From the NCBI GenBank assembly GCA_052169645.1, contig JBQNCA010000019.1, positions 1-26,332 on the forward strand: 26,332 nucleotides of DNA. The letters run 5' to 3'. Below, piece after piece: positions 7,303 to 15,552 of this stretch. The notes below the pieces were generated by a model. The model did no database searches, was not told the DNA's origin, and was given only the letters and a program-made list of their open reading frames with translations. The stretch's first letter is position 1; each line of letters opens with the position of its first letter. The DNA comes from JAIKWW01 sp052169645. Its GTDB lineage: Bacteria > Bacillota > Clostridia > Peptostreptococcales > Anaerovoracaceae. Made by a program: the position numbers and the translations under genes.

Positions 7303-8421
7303 TTAAGGTCGACAATTCTTGCAAGGTCTATATCCTGCATTTACTGCGGCAGTCCTTGAATTAAAATGAACTTTGTTAGATGATTTCATCTTACTTACAG
7401 AAGAACAATAACTGTGATGAAATATTTTCGAGTTCTTGTTTCCAATATAACTGCCCGAAACAGAAACTGTAGGAGCCGGAGCAGTCGTTATCTTTCCGGT
7501 ATTATTTTGCGTTGCTTTAGGTTGAGTAGCGGAAGACTTTGAAGCCCATATTCCAACACCACGAGCTTGAGCATCCTTTTGTAACGCTGTAAAGTCGTTA
7601 GCATATTTAACGTTTGGCGGATATGTAGCAACCTTTGCATGTCCTTCGGACAACAAAGTTTTATTAAACATCTGACCGCCGATATACACATAAGCAAGAA
7701 GCCTTCCGTACTTATCCCTCTCTTGTACATCCATTTCAAGTTCTACATTTTGACCTTCAAGCTTGCTTTTAGTAAAAGCATATGCAACTGCGCCGTATGC
7801 GTTTCGAGAAGCGTCCGGATGTACAGACTCAGGAGTATCGATTCCTATGAGTCTAACGGTTTCTTGAGTGCCATTGAGATTAACGACAATTGTATCGCCG
7901 TCAACAACACGATCTACATTATAGGTAACGGCTGATGCGGGTGCCGTTGGCGCTGAATCAGGTAATGCGGTGGTAGATGCTGTTACTGTATGCGTAGCTT
8001 GATTCCAAGATACAGTTGCTCCAAATGCTTCAAATACAGCTCTGATAGGGAGATAGGTTTTACCATTAACAATCTGTGCAGCGGTGTCATTTGGAATGAC
8101 AGTTCCGTTTTTTACTATATGTGATACACCGATTGGAACAGAAACATTAACGCTGTCCTTAACCACAAGGGCTGTTTTTGATTGCTCATCCCAGGATACG
8201 CTTGCTCCAAATGCTTCCATGGTAACTCTTAAAGGAACCTGTGTCCGATTGGCGGAATCAATAAAAGGCGCTCCGGTATCAGCGGAAAATTGAACGGTAT
8301 TACCATCTATAGCAACACCTATATCAGTTTGTGCAGCCGCAACGGAAATACTTGCAGGAAACAGTAAGCTCGCTGTAAGTATAATGACTGTTAATAAGGA
8401 TGTAAATTTTCTTTTTCTCAT
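7303..8421 (-). CDS. secreted thermonuclease-family (SNase-like) protein with stalk domain
   Basis: This is a predicted exported nuclease of 372 residues. Residues 1-30 form a signal peptide (basic start, hydrophobic core, AAA-Q cleavage). Residues about 35-150 resemble the copper-amine-oxidase N-terminal/stalk repeat (two VPLR.. / LPIRAVFEAFGATVSW units), a cell-wall-associated module in Clostridia. Residues about 165-295 are an SNase domain retaining the catalytic set D176, R190, D195, E198 and R240 (VRLIGIDTPE; DKYGRLLAY). The C-terminus has Ada-like cysteines (HHSYC, then GYRPCKNCRP), probably metal-binding. The start ATG has an AGGAG ribosome binding site, and a TATAAT-like -10 lies at 8474-8479 on the minus strand. 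Likely role is extracellular DNA or RNA degradation for nutrient use. It stands alone, convergent with the tRNA cluster. Confidence 0.9.
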   Translation of the reverse strand: MRKRKFTSLLTVIILTASLLFPASISVAAAQTDIGVAIDGNTVQFSADTGAPFIDSANRTQVPLRVTMEAFGASVSWDEQSKTALVVKDSVNVSVPIGVSHIVKNGTVIPNDTAAQIVNGKTYLPIRAVFEAFGATVSWNQATHTVTASTTALPDSAPTAPASAVTYNVDRVVDGDTIVVNLNGTQETVRLIGIDTPESVHPDASRNAYGAVAYAFTKSKLEGQNVELEMDVQERDKYGRLLAYVYIGGQMFNKTLLSEGHAKVATYPPNVKYANDFTALQKDAQARGVGIWASKSSATQPKATQNNTGKITTAPAPTVSVSGSYIGNKNSKIFHHSYCSSVSKMKSSNKVHFNSRTAAVNAGYRPCKNCRP

Positions 8422-8516
8422 AGTAATTCTCCTAAATTCACTTAAAGATAAAAGTTATATAAACGCACTTACGATTATATCAAAATCACATAATTTATCA
8501 CTTTTTTTGCTTAAAA

Positions 8517-8840
8517 TTATTTCATCGCATGGTATGTCCCGACACATTCTCCTACAAAACATATATCTTCTGATTTCGTAATAATCGTTTGATAGTTAGG
8601 ATTGCAGGGAGATAGCACAACGGTATCGCCCTCTTGGTGAAATCTCTTAAGTGTAGCTTGATTTTCACCTTTGAGAACTACAGCATATATTTTTCCGTTT
8701 TCATAATCATGAGTCTTGCGGATAAAAGCTTTATCTCCGTTTATTATACAGGCATTTATGTGAATATGCGATAAAAAACGGTGTAACAAAGGCAGCGAGG
8801 CGGTATCAGTATTAGCAGAGTATTTCTCAAAGTGTAACAT
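8517..8840 (-). pseudogene. truncated S24/LexA-like peptidase domain
   Basis: The C-terminal half matches the S24 self-cleaving repressor fold: GDKAFIRKTHDYENGKIYAVVLKG, then the catalytic-lysine segment ATLKRF, then EGDTVVLSPCNPNY and VGECVG. The N-terminal helix-turn-helix and the catalytic serine segment (GDSM-type) are absent. The first roughly 30 residues look unrelated, and there is no ribosome binding site before the ATG. The upstream DNA is AT-rich and noncoding. I infer a remnant of a LexA/cI-like repressor, which could come from a lost prophage or a dead chromosomal regulator. A functional short protein is possible but less likely. Confidence 0.6.
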
Positions 8841-8852
8841 CTGTCTTGACAG
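8841..8852. repeat. short inverted repeat CTGTC-TT-GACAG
   Basis: CTGTC (8841-8845) and GACAG (8848-8852) form a tight dyad directly upstream of the S24 fragment and 157 bases before the hydroxyacyl-CoA dehydrogenase gene. It overlaps a TTGACA, but the nearest TATAAT is only 13 bases away, too close for a normal promoter. It may be a relict operator. Confidence 0.3.
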
Positions 8853-9008
8853 TTAAGATTTTGGTATAATATTAAAAGCATAATAGATTGTAAAGTACAT
8901 AAAAATCATATATAGTGGAAAGTGTCAATAATATATGGATTTAATATATTATACAGATTTCAATGTTAATAAATGTAGTATAAATTCATTGCAGTAGAAA
9001 GGATTTTT

Positions 9009-9959
9009 ATGAATATTAAAAATGTTGTTTTAATCGGAGGAGGAGTTTTAGGAAGTCAGATTGCATATCAGACAGCTTATAAAGGATTCAATGTTACTAT
9101 TTGGCTGAGAAGCGATGATTCTATCGGCAGGAGCAAGCCTAAGATAGAGAGATTGCACGGCATATATGCGGAGGAACTCGAAAGAACGAAAGCAAGCCTG
9201 GGAGGAAATCCTGTTTATTCAAGAGGATTGATTTCCAATATAGAGAGCATTACCGAGAAGGATATTGATGATTTAAAGTTTAAATCCGATAAAGCATATG
9301 AATCTATAAAGTTTACTACAGATTTGACAGCTGCCGTTGCCGATGCAGATTTGATTATAGAAGCACTTGCAGAGGATGTGAATCAAAAGATCGAATTTTA
9401 CCGGAAACTTGCGCCGCTTATGCCTGAAAAAACCATAGTGGTAACAAATTCATCCACGCTTTTGCCGAGTCAATTTGCAGAAGCTACAGGCAGACCCGAA
9501 AAGTATATGGCATTGCATTTTGCAAATGAAATTTGGAGAAATAATACTGCTGAGGTTATGGGTCATGTTGCTACCTCAAAGAAGGTTTATGATATTGTTG
9601 CAAAATTTGCAGAGGATATAGGCATGGTTCCTCTCTTGTTGAAAAAAGAACAGCCGGGATATATTTTAAATTCAATGCTTGTTCCGTTTTTAAGTGCGGC
9701 TGAAATGCTTTTGGCAAAGGAAATCGCAGACCCTCAGACCATTGATATGACATGGAAGCTCGCTACGGGCTCTCCCGCAGGACCGTTTCAGATACTTGAC
9801 ATAGTAGGACTTACAACCGCCTACAACATAGTTATTATGAATCCAGAGGTTAAGAACCCTGAGAGCATTCCGGGCAAGATTGCAGCCATATTGAAGGAGT
9901 ATATAGATGCAGGAAAGACAGGTGTAAATGCAGGTGAGGGCTTCTATAAATATAAATAA
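9009..9959 (+). CDS. 3-hydroxyacyl-CoA dehydrogenase, NAD-binding
   Basis: It is predicted to interconvert 3-hydroxyacyl-CoA and 3-ketoacyl-CoA. The N-terminal Rossmann motif is IGGGVLGSQIA (about 9-19). Catalytic positions are visible: TNSST near 147, H170 in ALHFANEIW, and N221 in ILNSMLVP. A C-terminal dimerisation domain ends GVNAGEGFYKYK, the usual family tail. At 316 residues it is longer than classical Hbd (about 282), with extra sequence at residues 40-100. Its own AAAGGA ribosome binding site and a downstream terminator make it a single-gene unit. The family points to butyrate or fatty-acid metabolism, but no thiolase or enoyl-CoA hydratase is nearby, so the physiological substrate is unknown. 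Confidence 0.88.
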   Translation: MNIKNVVLIGGGVLGSQIAYQTAYKGFNVTIWLRSDDSIGRSKPKIERLHGIYAEELERTKASLGGNPVYSRGLISNIESITEKDIDDLKFKSDKAYESIKFTTDLTAAVADADLIIEALAEDVNQKIEFYRKLAPLMPEKTIVVTNSSTLLPSQFAEATGRPEKYMALHFANEIWRNNTAEVMGHVATSKKVYDIVAKFAEDIGMVPLLLKKEQPGYILNSMLVPFLSAAEMLLAKEIADPQTIDMTWKLATGSPAGPFQILDIVGLTTAYNIVIMNPEVKNPESIPGKIAAILKEYIDAGKTGVNAGEGFYKYK

Positions 9960-10001
9960 ATATAAATCAAAGTGAAAATCGATAAATAGGCTCGGATTCG
10001 G

Positions 10002-10019
10002 ATTTGATATATATCAAAT
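10002..10019. repeat. perfect 18-bp palindrome
   Basis: ATTTGATAT followed by ATATCAAAT is a perfect palindrome 43 bases after the dehydrogenase stop and before its terminator. It is AT-rich and could be a chance dyad or a regulator site. Confidence 0.3.
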
Positions 10020-10045
10020 GAAAAACAGATATTGTAGAGCATGTT

Positions 10046-10083
10046 AAAAGCGATTGGAATAACGAAGCTTTCCAATCGTTTTT
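10046..10083 (+). terminator. terminator after the hydroxyacyl-CoA dehydrogenase
   Basis: CGATTGGAA (10051-10059) pairs with TTCCAATCG (10070-10078), flanked by AAAAG on the left and TTTTT on the right. The stem is strong and probably bidirectional. Confidence 0.85.
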
Positions 10084-10484
10084 GCATGAAGAAAACTCCT
10101 GTTCATCGGACATTAGAAGCTTATGTTTCGGATAAATTTATTATGGTAATATCATTTTAAATACGAATATTGATATATTTTGATTTATTGAAATATAAAC
10201 GGCAAATATTATAACTTAAAAGTTACTTTATACATTTTCTATAAGAAAAAATACTGTTAAAAGAAAAATGTAATGGAAAATTGTGTAAAAATTAAGATAA
10301 AATTAAGATTTTTTTTTCAATAATGCTATATAATTAAGTGAATTATATGTATAATAGATAAAAAGTATTTTATTATTTTGTGAGAAAATTTTAAAGCATA
10401 AGTATGGAAACGATAATATTTTTGTTTTAATTTCTTACAAACTAATTTTCAACGGCTGATTGAGAGAAAAGGAGCTGAAAGCGA
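10084..10484 (+). promoter_or_regulatory. long AT-rich leader of the adhesin gene with TTAAGAT direct repeats
   Basis: No gene is visible in these 400 bases. TTAAGAT occurs at 10292-10298 and 10303-10309 (an 11-base period), and a further TTAAG lies at 10334-10338. Such spacing is typical of OmpR-family response-regulator sites. TATAAT-like boxes occur at 10329 and 10350, without a good -35. I infer that the adhesin promoter and its control lie here. Confidence 0.4.
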
Positions 10485-12689
10485 ATGAAAAAAAATAAAT
10501 TTACAAGAAAAATACTATCATTGAGCGTAGTATTGGTGATGCTTTTTTCACTGGTAATTCAAAGCGAATTTGTATTTGCAGAACCGCTTGAGCGTATTGA
10601 AACAAAGATCACTGAGTTCACTGTAACTAAGCAAAACGGACAAATTCCTCCGAACGGCTTCAACTTAAGTGAATTTTTAAGAATAAAAATCACATGGGAT
10701 GCAAGTGCTTATGGAGACGAATTGAAGGCAGGAGATTATTTTAACATAACCTTGCCGGAAGCATTCAAATTTCCCCAAAATCATGCGGCTTGCAACTTTG
10801 ATATTCTAGCACCGAACGGAACGGATGTGGTTGCAAAGGCGGTCGTCACACCGATAAATGAAGGAGGCGGAAATATAAAGGTTACATTCACCGAATATGT
10901 TGAAGATAAATATAATATTCAAGGCAGCCTGTATTTAAATGCTAATTTTAACCAGCAAATAATTAAGGAAGCCGGTGATCATGAGATTGTTGTTAAAATA
11001 GGAACCTTTACTTTTACAATCAATGTCCCTACAATACCATACCCGCCGCAAAATGAGTTAAAAAATGAAGTTTTTGCTAAATGGTCGGGACAAAGCTTAA
11101 CACCTGAAGGTCATGTTCGTTGGGTACTTAGAATCAATCATAAAAAAGCCAATTTTGATAATGTTGTGATTTCCGATCAGCTTACAGCTCAAAATGGAGA
11201 TATGGACGGGATTCATTATGTTGAGGACAGCTTTGAGTTATCGAAAGTTACAATGGATGTGTACGGAAATGAAAAGACCAGTACAACAGAGAATATAAGC
11301 GATAAAATTGAATTTAATCCTGACAAAACAAGTTTCACCTATAATTTGGGAGCTATAACTGACGGACAACAATATAAACTCAGATATAAGTCCACATATA
11401 AGCCGGGACTCAAATTAAGAAATAAAGCTAAGTTTGAAGGCGACAATGAGAGTGTTACAAAAGAAAATTCTTACACCATTGCAAATTCCGGAGGTCAGGG
11501 ACAGGGTGACCTGACAAGCAAAATAAAGATTGTAAAGCTTGATTCGGAAAAGAATGAAATCAAACTTTCAAATGCAAAATTTGAAATTACCAATTCTCAA
11601 GGTAAAACAATTACTTTAACAACGGATTCGAACGGTGAGGCTTTATCAGAGAAGCTAATTCCGGGAAATTACAAAATCAAAGAGACGAACCCTCCTGCCG
11701 GATATGTACTGAATGAAGAGGAATATGATGTTGTTGTAACATCGGACGGTGCATGCATAAAGGAAATAAAAAACGATCCGATTAAGAGAGATATCACAGT
11801 AAAAAAAGAGTGGATCGGAGCCCAAGGCTCTTCCGTTACGGCAATCTTAAAAGCGGACGGAGTTGAAGTTGATCGTCATGAATTATCGGCGCCCGACTGG
11901 ACTTACAAATTTGAAAATCTGAGACAGTATAAACCGGGAACAGCGGAAGAAATAAAATATACGGTTGAGGAAGAAACAGTGCCTAACGGCTATAAAGTAA
12001 CATATGAGACAGATCCTACAGGTGTATTGATAATCAAGAACACACAGGACAAAACAAAAATTGTTGTAACTAAAGTATGGGAAAACCTTATAGGTGAAGT
12101 GCCTACTGTTGCATTGCAGCTGTTGAAAAACGGACAGGCTGAAGGTGATGTTGTAACATTGATCAATGGAATTACAACACATACATGGGAAGGCTTGGAC
12201 AAAACGGATAATAACGGAACAGATTATAAGTACACTGTAAAAGAAATAGGAGAGAACGGTAATGAAATCGAAATTGGGAATAACCGATTTGAGGTAATTT
12301 ATCAGGGAACTGTTGAAGACGGGTTTAAAATTATAAATCGAAGACTTCCTCCAAGAACGCCGGGAACTCCGTCAAATCCGTCAGACCACCCGAAAGACGA
12401 TCCTAAAAAACCGCCTACACCTCCGAGTAAGGATATACCGGATGACGGAGTACCTAAGGGCAATAAAACAGTAGAAGGCAATCCTTCGAATCCGGTCGCC
12501 AAAAATGATGATGTGAGCATAGCAGAGGATTTGGTTCCAAAAACCTTTATTACTGACATTAAAGACAACAGACCTAAGCTTCCTCAGACAGGTCAGAATT
12601 TCTGGCTCATAGAGCTGTTGTCATTGATAGGCTTGGCTGCAGTTCCTACGGGAATAGTTATGAGCATTCGTTCAGACAAGCGAAACTGA
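10485..12689 (+). CDS. LPXTG-anchored Cna-type surface adhesin
   Basis: This is a predicted sortase-anchored cell-wall protein of 734 residues. Residues 1-32 are a signal peptide (cleavage VFA-EP). Residues about 33-335 form two collagen-binding/adhesin-like beta domains, as in Cna and Sdr proteins. About 345-432 is a SpaA/prealbumin-like domain (IKIVKLDSEKN ... YKIKETNPPAGYVLNE). About 434-523 and 524-620 are two Cna-B domains (TVKKEWIG and VVTKVWEN), each with a lysine and a YTVEE or YTVKE glutamate suited to isopeptide bonds. A proline-rich wall-spanning stretch follows (about 620-690). The LPQTG signal starts at 699, with a hydrophobic segment and a basic tail. The AAGGAG ribosome binding site is good. 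No sortase gene is present here, so a general sortase A elsewhere is presumed. The ligand is unknown; collagen binding is only suggested by the fold. Confidence 0.92.
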   Translation: MKKNKFTRKILSLSVVLVMLFSLVIQSEFVFAEPLERIETKITEFTVTKQNGQIPPNGFNLSEFLRIKITWDASAYGDELKAGDYFNITLPEAFKFPQNHAACNFDILAPNGTDVVAKAVVTPINEGGGNIKVTFTEYVEDKYNIQGSLYLNANFNQQIIKEAGDHEIVVKIGTFTFTINVPTIPYPPQNELKNEVFAKWSGQSLTPEGHVRWVLRINHKKANFDNVVISDQLTAQNGDMDGIHYVEDSFELSKVTMDVYGNEKTSTTENISDKIEFNPDKTSFTYNLGAITDGQQYKLRYKSTYKPGLKLRNKAKFEGDNESVTKENSYTIANSGGQGQGDLTSKIKIVKLDSEKNEIKLSNAKFEITNSQGKTITLTTDSNGEALSEKLIPGNYKIKETNPPAGYVLNEEEYDVVVTSDGACIKEIKNDPIKRDITVKKEWIGAQGSSVTAILKADGVEVDRHELSAPDWTYKFENLRQYKPGTAEEIKYTVEEETVPNGYKVTYETDPTGVLIIKNTQDKTKIVVTKVWENLIGEVPTVALQLLKNGQAEGDVVTLINGITTHTWEGLDKTDNNGTDYKYTVKEIGENGNEIEIGNNRFEVIYQGTVEDGFKIINRRLPPRTPGTPSNPSDHPKDDPKKPPTPPSKDIPDDGVPKGNKTVEGNPSNPVAKNDDVSIAEDLVPKTFITDIKDNRPKLPQTGQNFWLIELLSLIGLAAVPTGIVMSIRSDKRN

Positions 12690-12811
12690 AAAATATAATA
12701 AAATAATACAGCTGAATTTAAAAAATCCATAGAAAAGTTTTCAGTACACTTCAATGACGATTGATTAAATTTATCGTATTAAAAATATTATATTAAATAT
12801 AAATATCTGAT

Positions 12812-12852
12812 AAAAAACACGAGCTGATATAAATATCAGCTCGTGTTTTTTT
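12812..12852 (+). terminator. bidirectional terminator after the adhesin gene
   Basis: A near-perfect 19-bp stem: AAAAAACACGAGCTGATAT (12812-12830) pairs with its complement at 12833-12851 across a 2-base centre. It has an A-run before and a T-run after, so it can stop transcription on both strands. Confidence 0.92.
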
Positions 12853-13137
12853 ATATACAGAAAAGTTGTCACGTCATAATGATATAGTCATCTATCTTTT
12901 TATATGTAAAATATAAATTTACATATGTCTTGTCATATTAAAAATCTTATGTTATTATTATCTTCAAATATTATACTTTTGGAATGCGCAATAATTATTG
13001 TGCTTATCAAGTAAAGATTATACTGCTATATTATTTGCATATTTTTATTAAGTATGAAAAGCCGGAATCTTATTGTGTTTTTCAGATTTTAAAATGTATG
13101 AGCTATAAATATTTGCTGATTTGAAAGAAGGATTGGT
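12853..13137 (+). promoter_or_regulatory. nadA upstream region with an inverted repeat
   Basis: No gene is seen. ATATGTAAA (12902-12910) and TTTACATAT (12918-12926) form a 9-bp inverted repeat with a 7-base centre, about 210 bases before nadA. A niacin-dependent NiaR operator is expected somewhere here because niaR is the last gene of the operon. I cannot say from memory that this repeat matches the NiaR motif. No confident promoter was found. Confidence 0.35.
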
Positions 13138-14076
13138 ATGGAAAAAGAATTTAAATTTGAATCTGGCAGAGTGTCTGTATCAGAAAAAATCAGAGAGCTG
13201 TGTTCCGATAAAGATGCGGTTATATTGGCTCATTATTATGTTGACGATGAAATACAGGATATTGCGGATTATGTGGGAGATTCCTTTTATCTTGCGAGTG
13301 TAGTAAAAAATATTCCGAACAAACTGATTGTTTTTTGCGGAGTAACTTTTATGGGGGAGAGTGCTTGCATAATAAATCCTGACAAGAAAATTTTAATTCC
13401 CGATATATCTGCTATATGTCCTATGGCATTGATGACTGATAAAGAAGAGATTGCCGCTGTGAGAGAAAGCTATGAGGATCTTGCGGTGGTCTGCTATATA
13501 AATTCTTCAGCCGAAACAAAGGCGCTTTGCGATATCTGCGTAACATCTTCAAATGCATTTAAAATAGTGAAAGCTTTGCCGCAAAAAAATATTTACATGA
13601 TTCCGGACGGCAATCTGGCGAGGCGGATAGCTGCGGAGCTGCCTGAAAAAAATATAATACCGGGTAAGGGTTATTGCTATGTGCATAACAGCATAACAGC
13701 GTCCGATGTCATTGAAGCCAAGCTTGATTATCCTAATTCTTTGGTACTGACACACCCTGAATGTCGCAGTGAGGTATGCGAAATTTCCGATTACGTAGGA
13801 AGCACCGGCGGTATTATAAAATTTGCAGCTGAAAGCGATTGTGATGAATTTATTGTATGTACGGAATCAGGTGTTTTGCACAGGCTTAATATTCAAAATC
13901 CTGAAAAAAATTTTCATTTTATTGAAAAAGAGGTTTGCAGCAATATGCGTAAGCTGAGTATGGAGAGTATTTATAGATGCTTGCTCAATGAAGCGCCTGT
14001 AGCCGAGATAGATATCGAAATCGGAAGACAGGCTGCATCAGCCTTAAACAGAATGCTTGAATCGGCAGGCGCATAG
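13138..14076 (+). CDS. nadA: quinolinate synthase NadA
   Basis: It condenses iminoaspartate with dihydroxyacetone phosphate to quinolinate, using an oxygen-sensitive [4Fe-4S] cluster. The three cluster cysteines are recognisable: C67 in FCGVTFMGES, about C180 in GKGYCYVHNSI, and about C209 in HPEC. Other family motifs are AHYYVDDEIQDIADYVGDS near the start, TSSNA and GSTGGI. Length (312 aa) is normal for the three-domain enzyme. The start has an AGAAGGA ribosome binding site. It is first in the nadA-nadB-nadC-niaR operon, so it works directly with the following oxidase. Confidence 0.96.
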   Translation: MEKEFKFESGRVSVSEKIRELCSDKDAVILAHYYVDDEIQDIADYVGDSFYLASVVKNIPNKLIVFCGVTFMGESACIINPDKKILIPDISAICPMALMTDKEEIAAVRESYEDLAVVCYINSSAETKALCDICVTSSNAFKIVKALPQKNIYMIPDGNLARRIAAELPEKNIIPGKGYCYVHNSITASDVIEAKLDYPNSLVLTHPECRSEVCEISDYVGSTGGIIKFAAESDCDEFIVCTESGVLHRLNIQNPEKNFHFIEKEVCSNMRKLSMESIYRCLLNEAPVAEIDIEIGRQAASALNRMLESAGA

Positions 14077-14163
14077 AACGGAGCAGGTTATGAGATTATC
14101 CCGACCGGCGGCATATCGTAGTTGAGATGAGAAAGATATAGAACGGAGCAGGTTATGAGATTA
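14073..14163 (+). repeat. 26-bp direct repeat duplicating the nadB start region
   Basis: Identical 26-base copies lie at 14073-14098 and 14138-14163, 65 bases apart. Each holds the Shine-Dalgarno GGAGCAGG, the ATG and the first codons of nadB. The downstream copy starts the real nadB. The upstream copy opens an 11-codon ORF (14090-14125, MRLSRPAAYRS) ending in TGA. The first copy also overlaps the nadA stop codon. Confidence 0.9.
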
Positions 14164-15552
14164 AAGACGGATGTCCTCATAGTAGGAAGCGGGGTTGCAG
14201 GACTTTATTGCGCCTTAAATTTACCTCGAAACATGGATGTTACTGTTATTACTAAGGCTAAGGCTCATGAATGTGATTCCTATCTGGCACAGGGCGGAAT
14301 TTGCGTTTTAAAGGATGAAACAGACTATGACAGGTATTTTGAAGATACCCTGCGTGCAGGGCACTATGAAAACCGTAGAGAATCAATAGATATAATGATT
14401 AAAGCCTCTCGTGATGTTATTGAAGATCTTGTAAATTTCGGAGTTGAATTTACAAAGGATGAGAGCGGAAATTTTGTCTATACGAAAGAAGGCGCTCATT
14501 CCGTTCCTCGCATTTTATTTCATGCAGATATAACAGGAAAGGTTATAACCGAAGTTTTGCTCAAAGAGGTAAAAAGCAGACCTAATATCAGCTTGATAGA
14601 AGATATTACGATGATAGATATATTGAGCTCGGAAAGGGAAGGTATTAAAAGCTGCGTAGGTGCGGTTGCAATATATTCAGACAATTATAAAGGCAAATTA
14701 AACACTGATATACATGAATCCGACATTGAATTGATTACAATTGAAGCGGAAACTACGGTGTTGGCATGTGGAGGTATAGGCGGCTTATACGAATATTCTA
14801 CAAATTATAAGCATATCATGGGAGATGCTTTGGCAATAGCGCTAAAGCACGGAATTACTTTGAAAAATATGGATTATATACAGATACATCCTACAACTCT
14901 TTATACGGGTAAGCCCGGACGAGCTTTTCTGATATCCGAATCTGTGAGAGGAGAGGGCGGAATCTTGCTGAACTCGGAAGGAAAGCGATTTGTGGATGAA
15001 CTTTTACCGAGGGATGTGGTATCGGAGGCTATTTTTGCCGAGATGAGACGCACCGGAGCAAAGCATGTATGGATGTCGATGAAAAATATTAATGGAGAAG
15101 AAATCATACAGCATTTCAGTCATATATATGAAAAATGCTTGGAAGAGGGTTTTGATTGTACTACGGAGCTTATACCTGTAGTTCCGGCGCAACATTACTT
15201 TATGGGCGGCATAGATGTTGACAGCTATAGCCGCAGCAGCATGAACAATTTATATGCTGTGGGTGAAACCAGCTGCAACGGAGTTCATGGAAAGAATCGG
15301 CTTGCAAGCAATTCATTATTGGAAAGCCTTGTCTTTGCAAAACGTGCAGCTTGTCATATAAATGCGAACCGGAGCTGTGAAGAGACTGTTTTACATCAGG
15401 ATGCTGCAGTTGTAGAAATACCATATAATGAAAATGAAGCGTATAAAGATATAGGTGCATTATTTGAAGAATATAAAAATTCTATATTTGAAGAGATAGA
15501 GAGGTCGAAAAATCGAAATGAACAGGATTACAATGGAGTTAAATGCGGATGA
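14155..15552 (+). CDS. nadB: L-aspartate oxidase NadB
   Basis: This flavoenzyme oxidises L-aspartate to iminoaspartate, the first step of de novo NAD synthesis; in anaerobes fumarate is a likely electron acceptor. The N-terminal FAD-binding motif is VLIVGSGVAGLYCAL. Further family motifs are SYLAQGGI, ACGGIGGLY and HPTTLY. A succinate-dehydrogenase-like active-site region follows (SESVRGEGGILLNSEGKRF), then PAQHYFMGGIDVD and GVHGKNRLASNSLLE. It has 465 residues; the C-terminal helical domain is shorter than in the E. coli enzyme (540). The start is the second copy of a duplicated initiation region. It overlaps nadC by about 20 bases, implying translational coupling. Confidence 0.95.
   Translation: MRLKTDVLIVGSGVAGLYCALNLPRNMDVTVITKAKAHECDSYLAQGGICVLKDETDYDRYFEDTLRAGHYENRRESIDIMIKASRDVIEDLVNFGVEFTKDESGNFVYTKEGAHSVPRILFHADITGKVITEVLLKEVKSRPNISLIEDITMIDILSSEREGIKSCVGAVAIYSDNYKGKLNTDIHESDIELITIEAETTVLACGGIGGLYEYSTNYKHIMGDALAIALKHGITLKNMDYIQIHPTTLYTGKPGRAFLISESVRGEGGILLNSEGKRFVDELLPRDVVSEAIFAEMRRTGAKHVWMSMKNINGEEIIQHFSHIYEKCLEEGFDCTTELIPVVPAQHYFMGGIDVDSYSRSSMNNLYAVGETSCNGVHGKNRLASNSLLESLVFAKRAACHINANRSCEETVLHQDAAVVEIPYNENEAYKDIGALFEEYKNSIFEEIERSKNRNEQDYNGVKCG

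Noticed and set aside
8846..8876. TTGACA with TATAAT upstream of the hydroxyacyl-CoA dehydrogenase
   Set aside because: The spacer is only 13 bases, too short for a normal sigma-A promoter.
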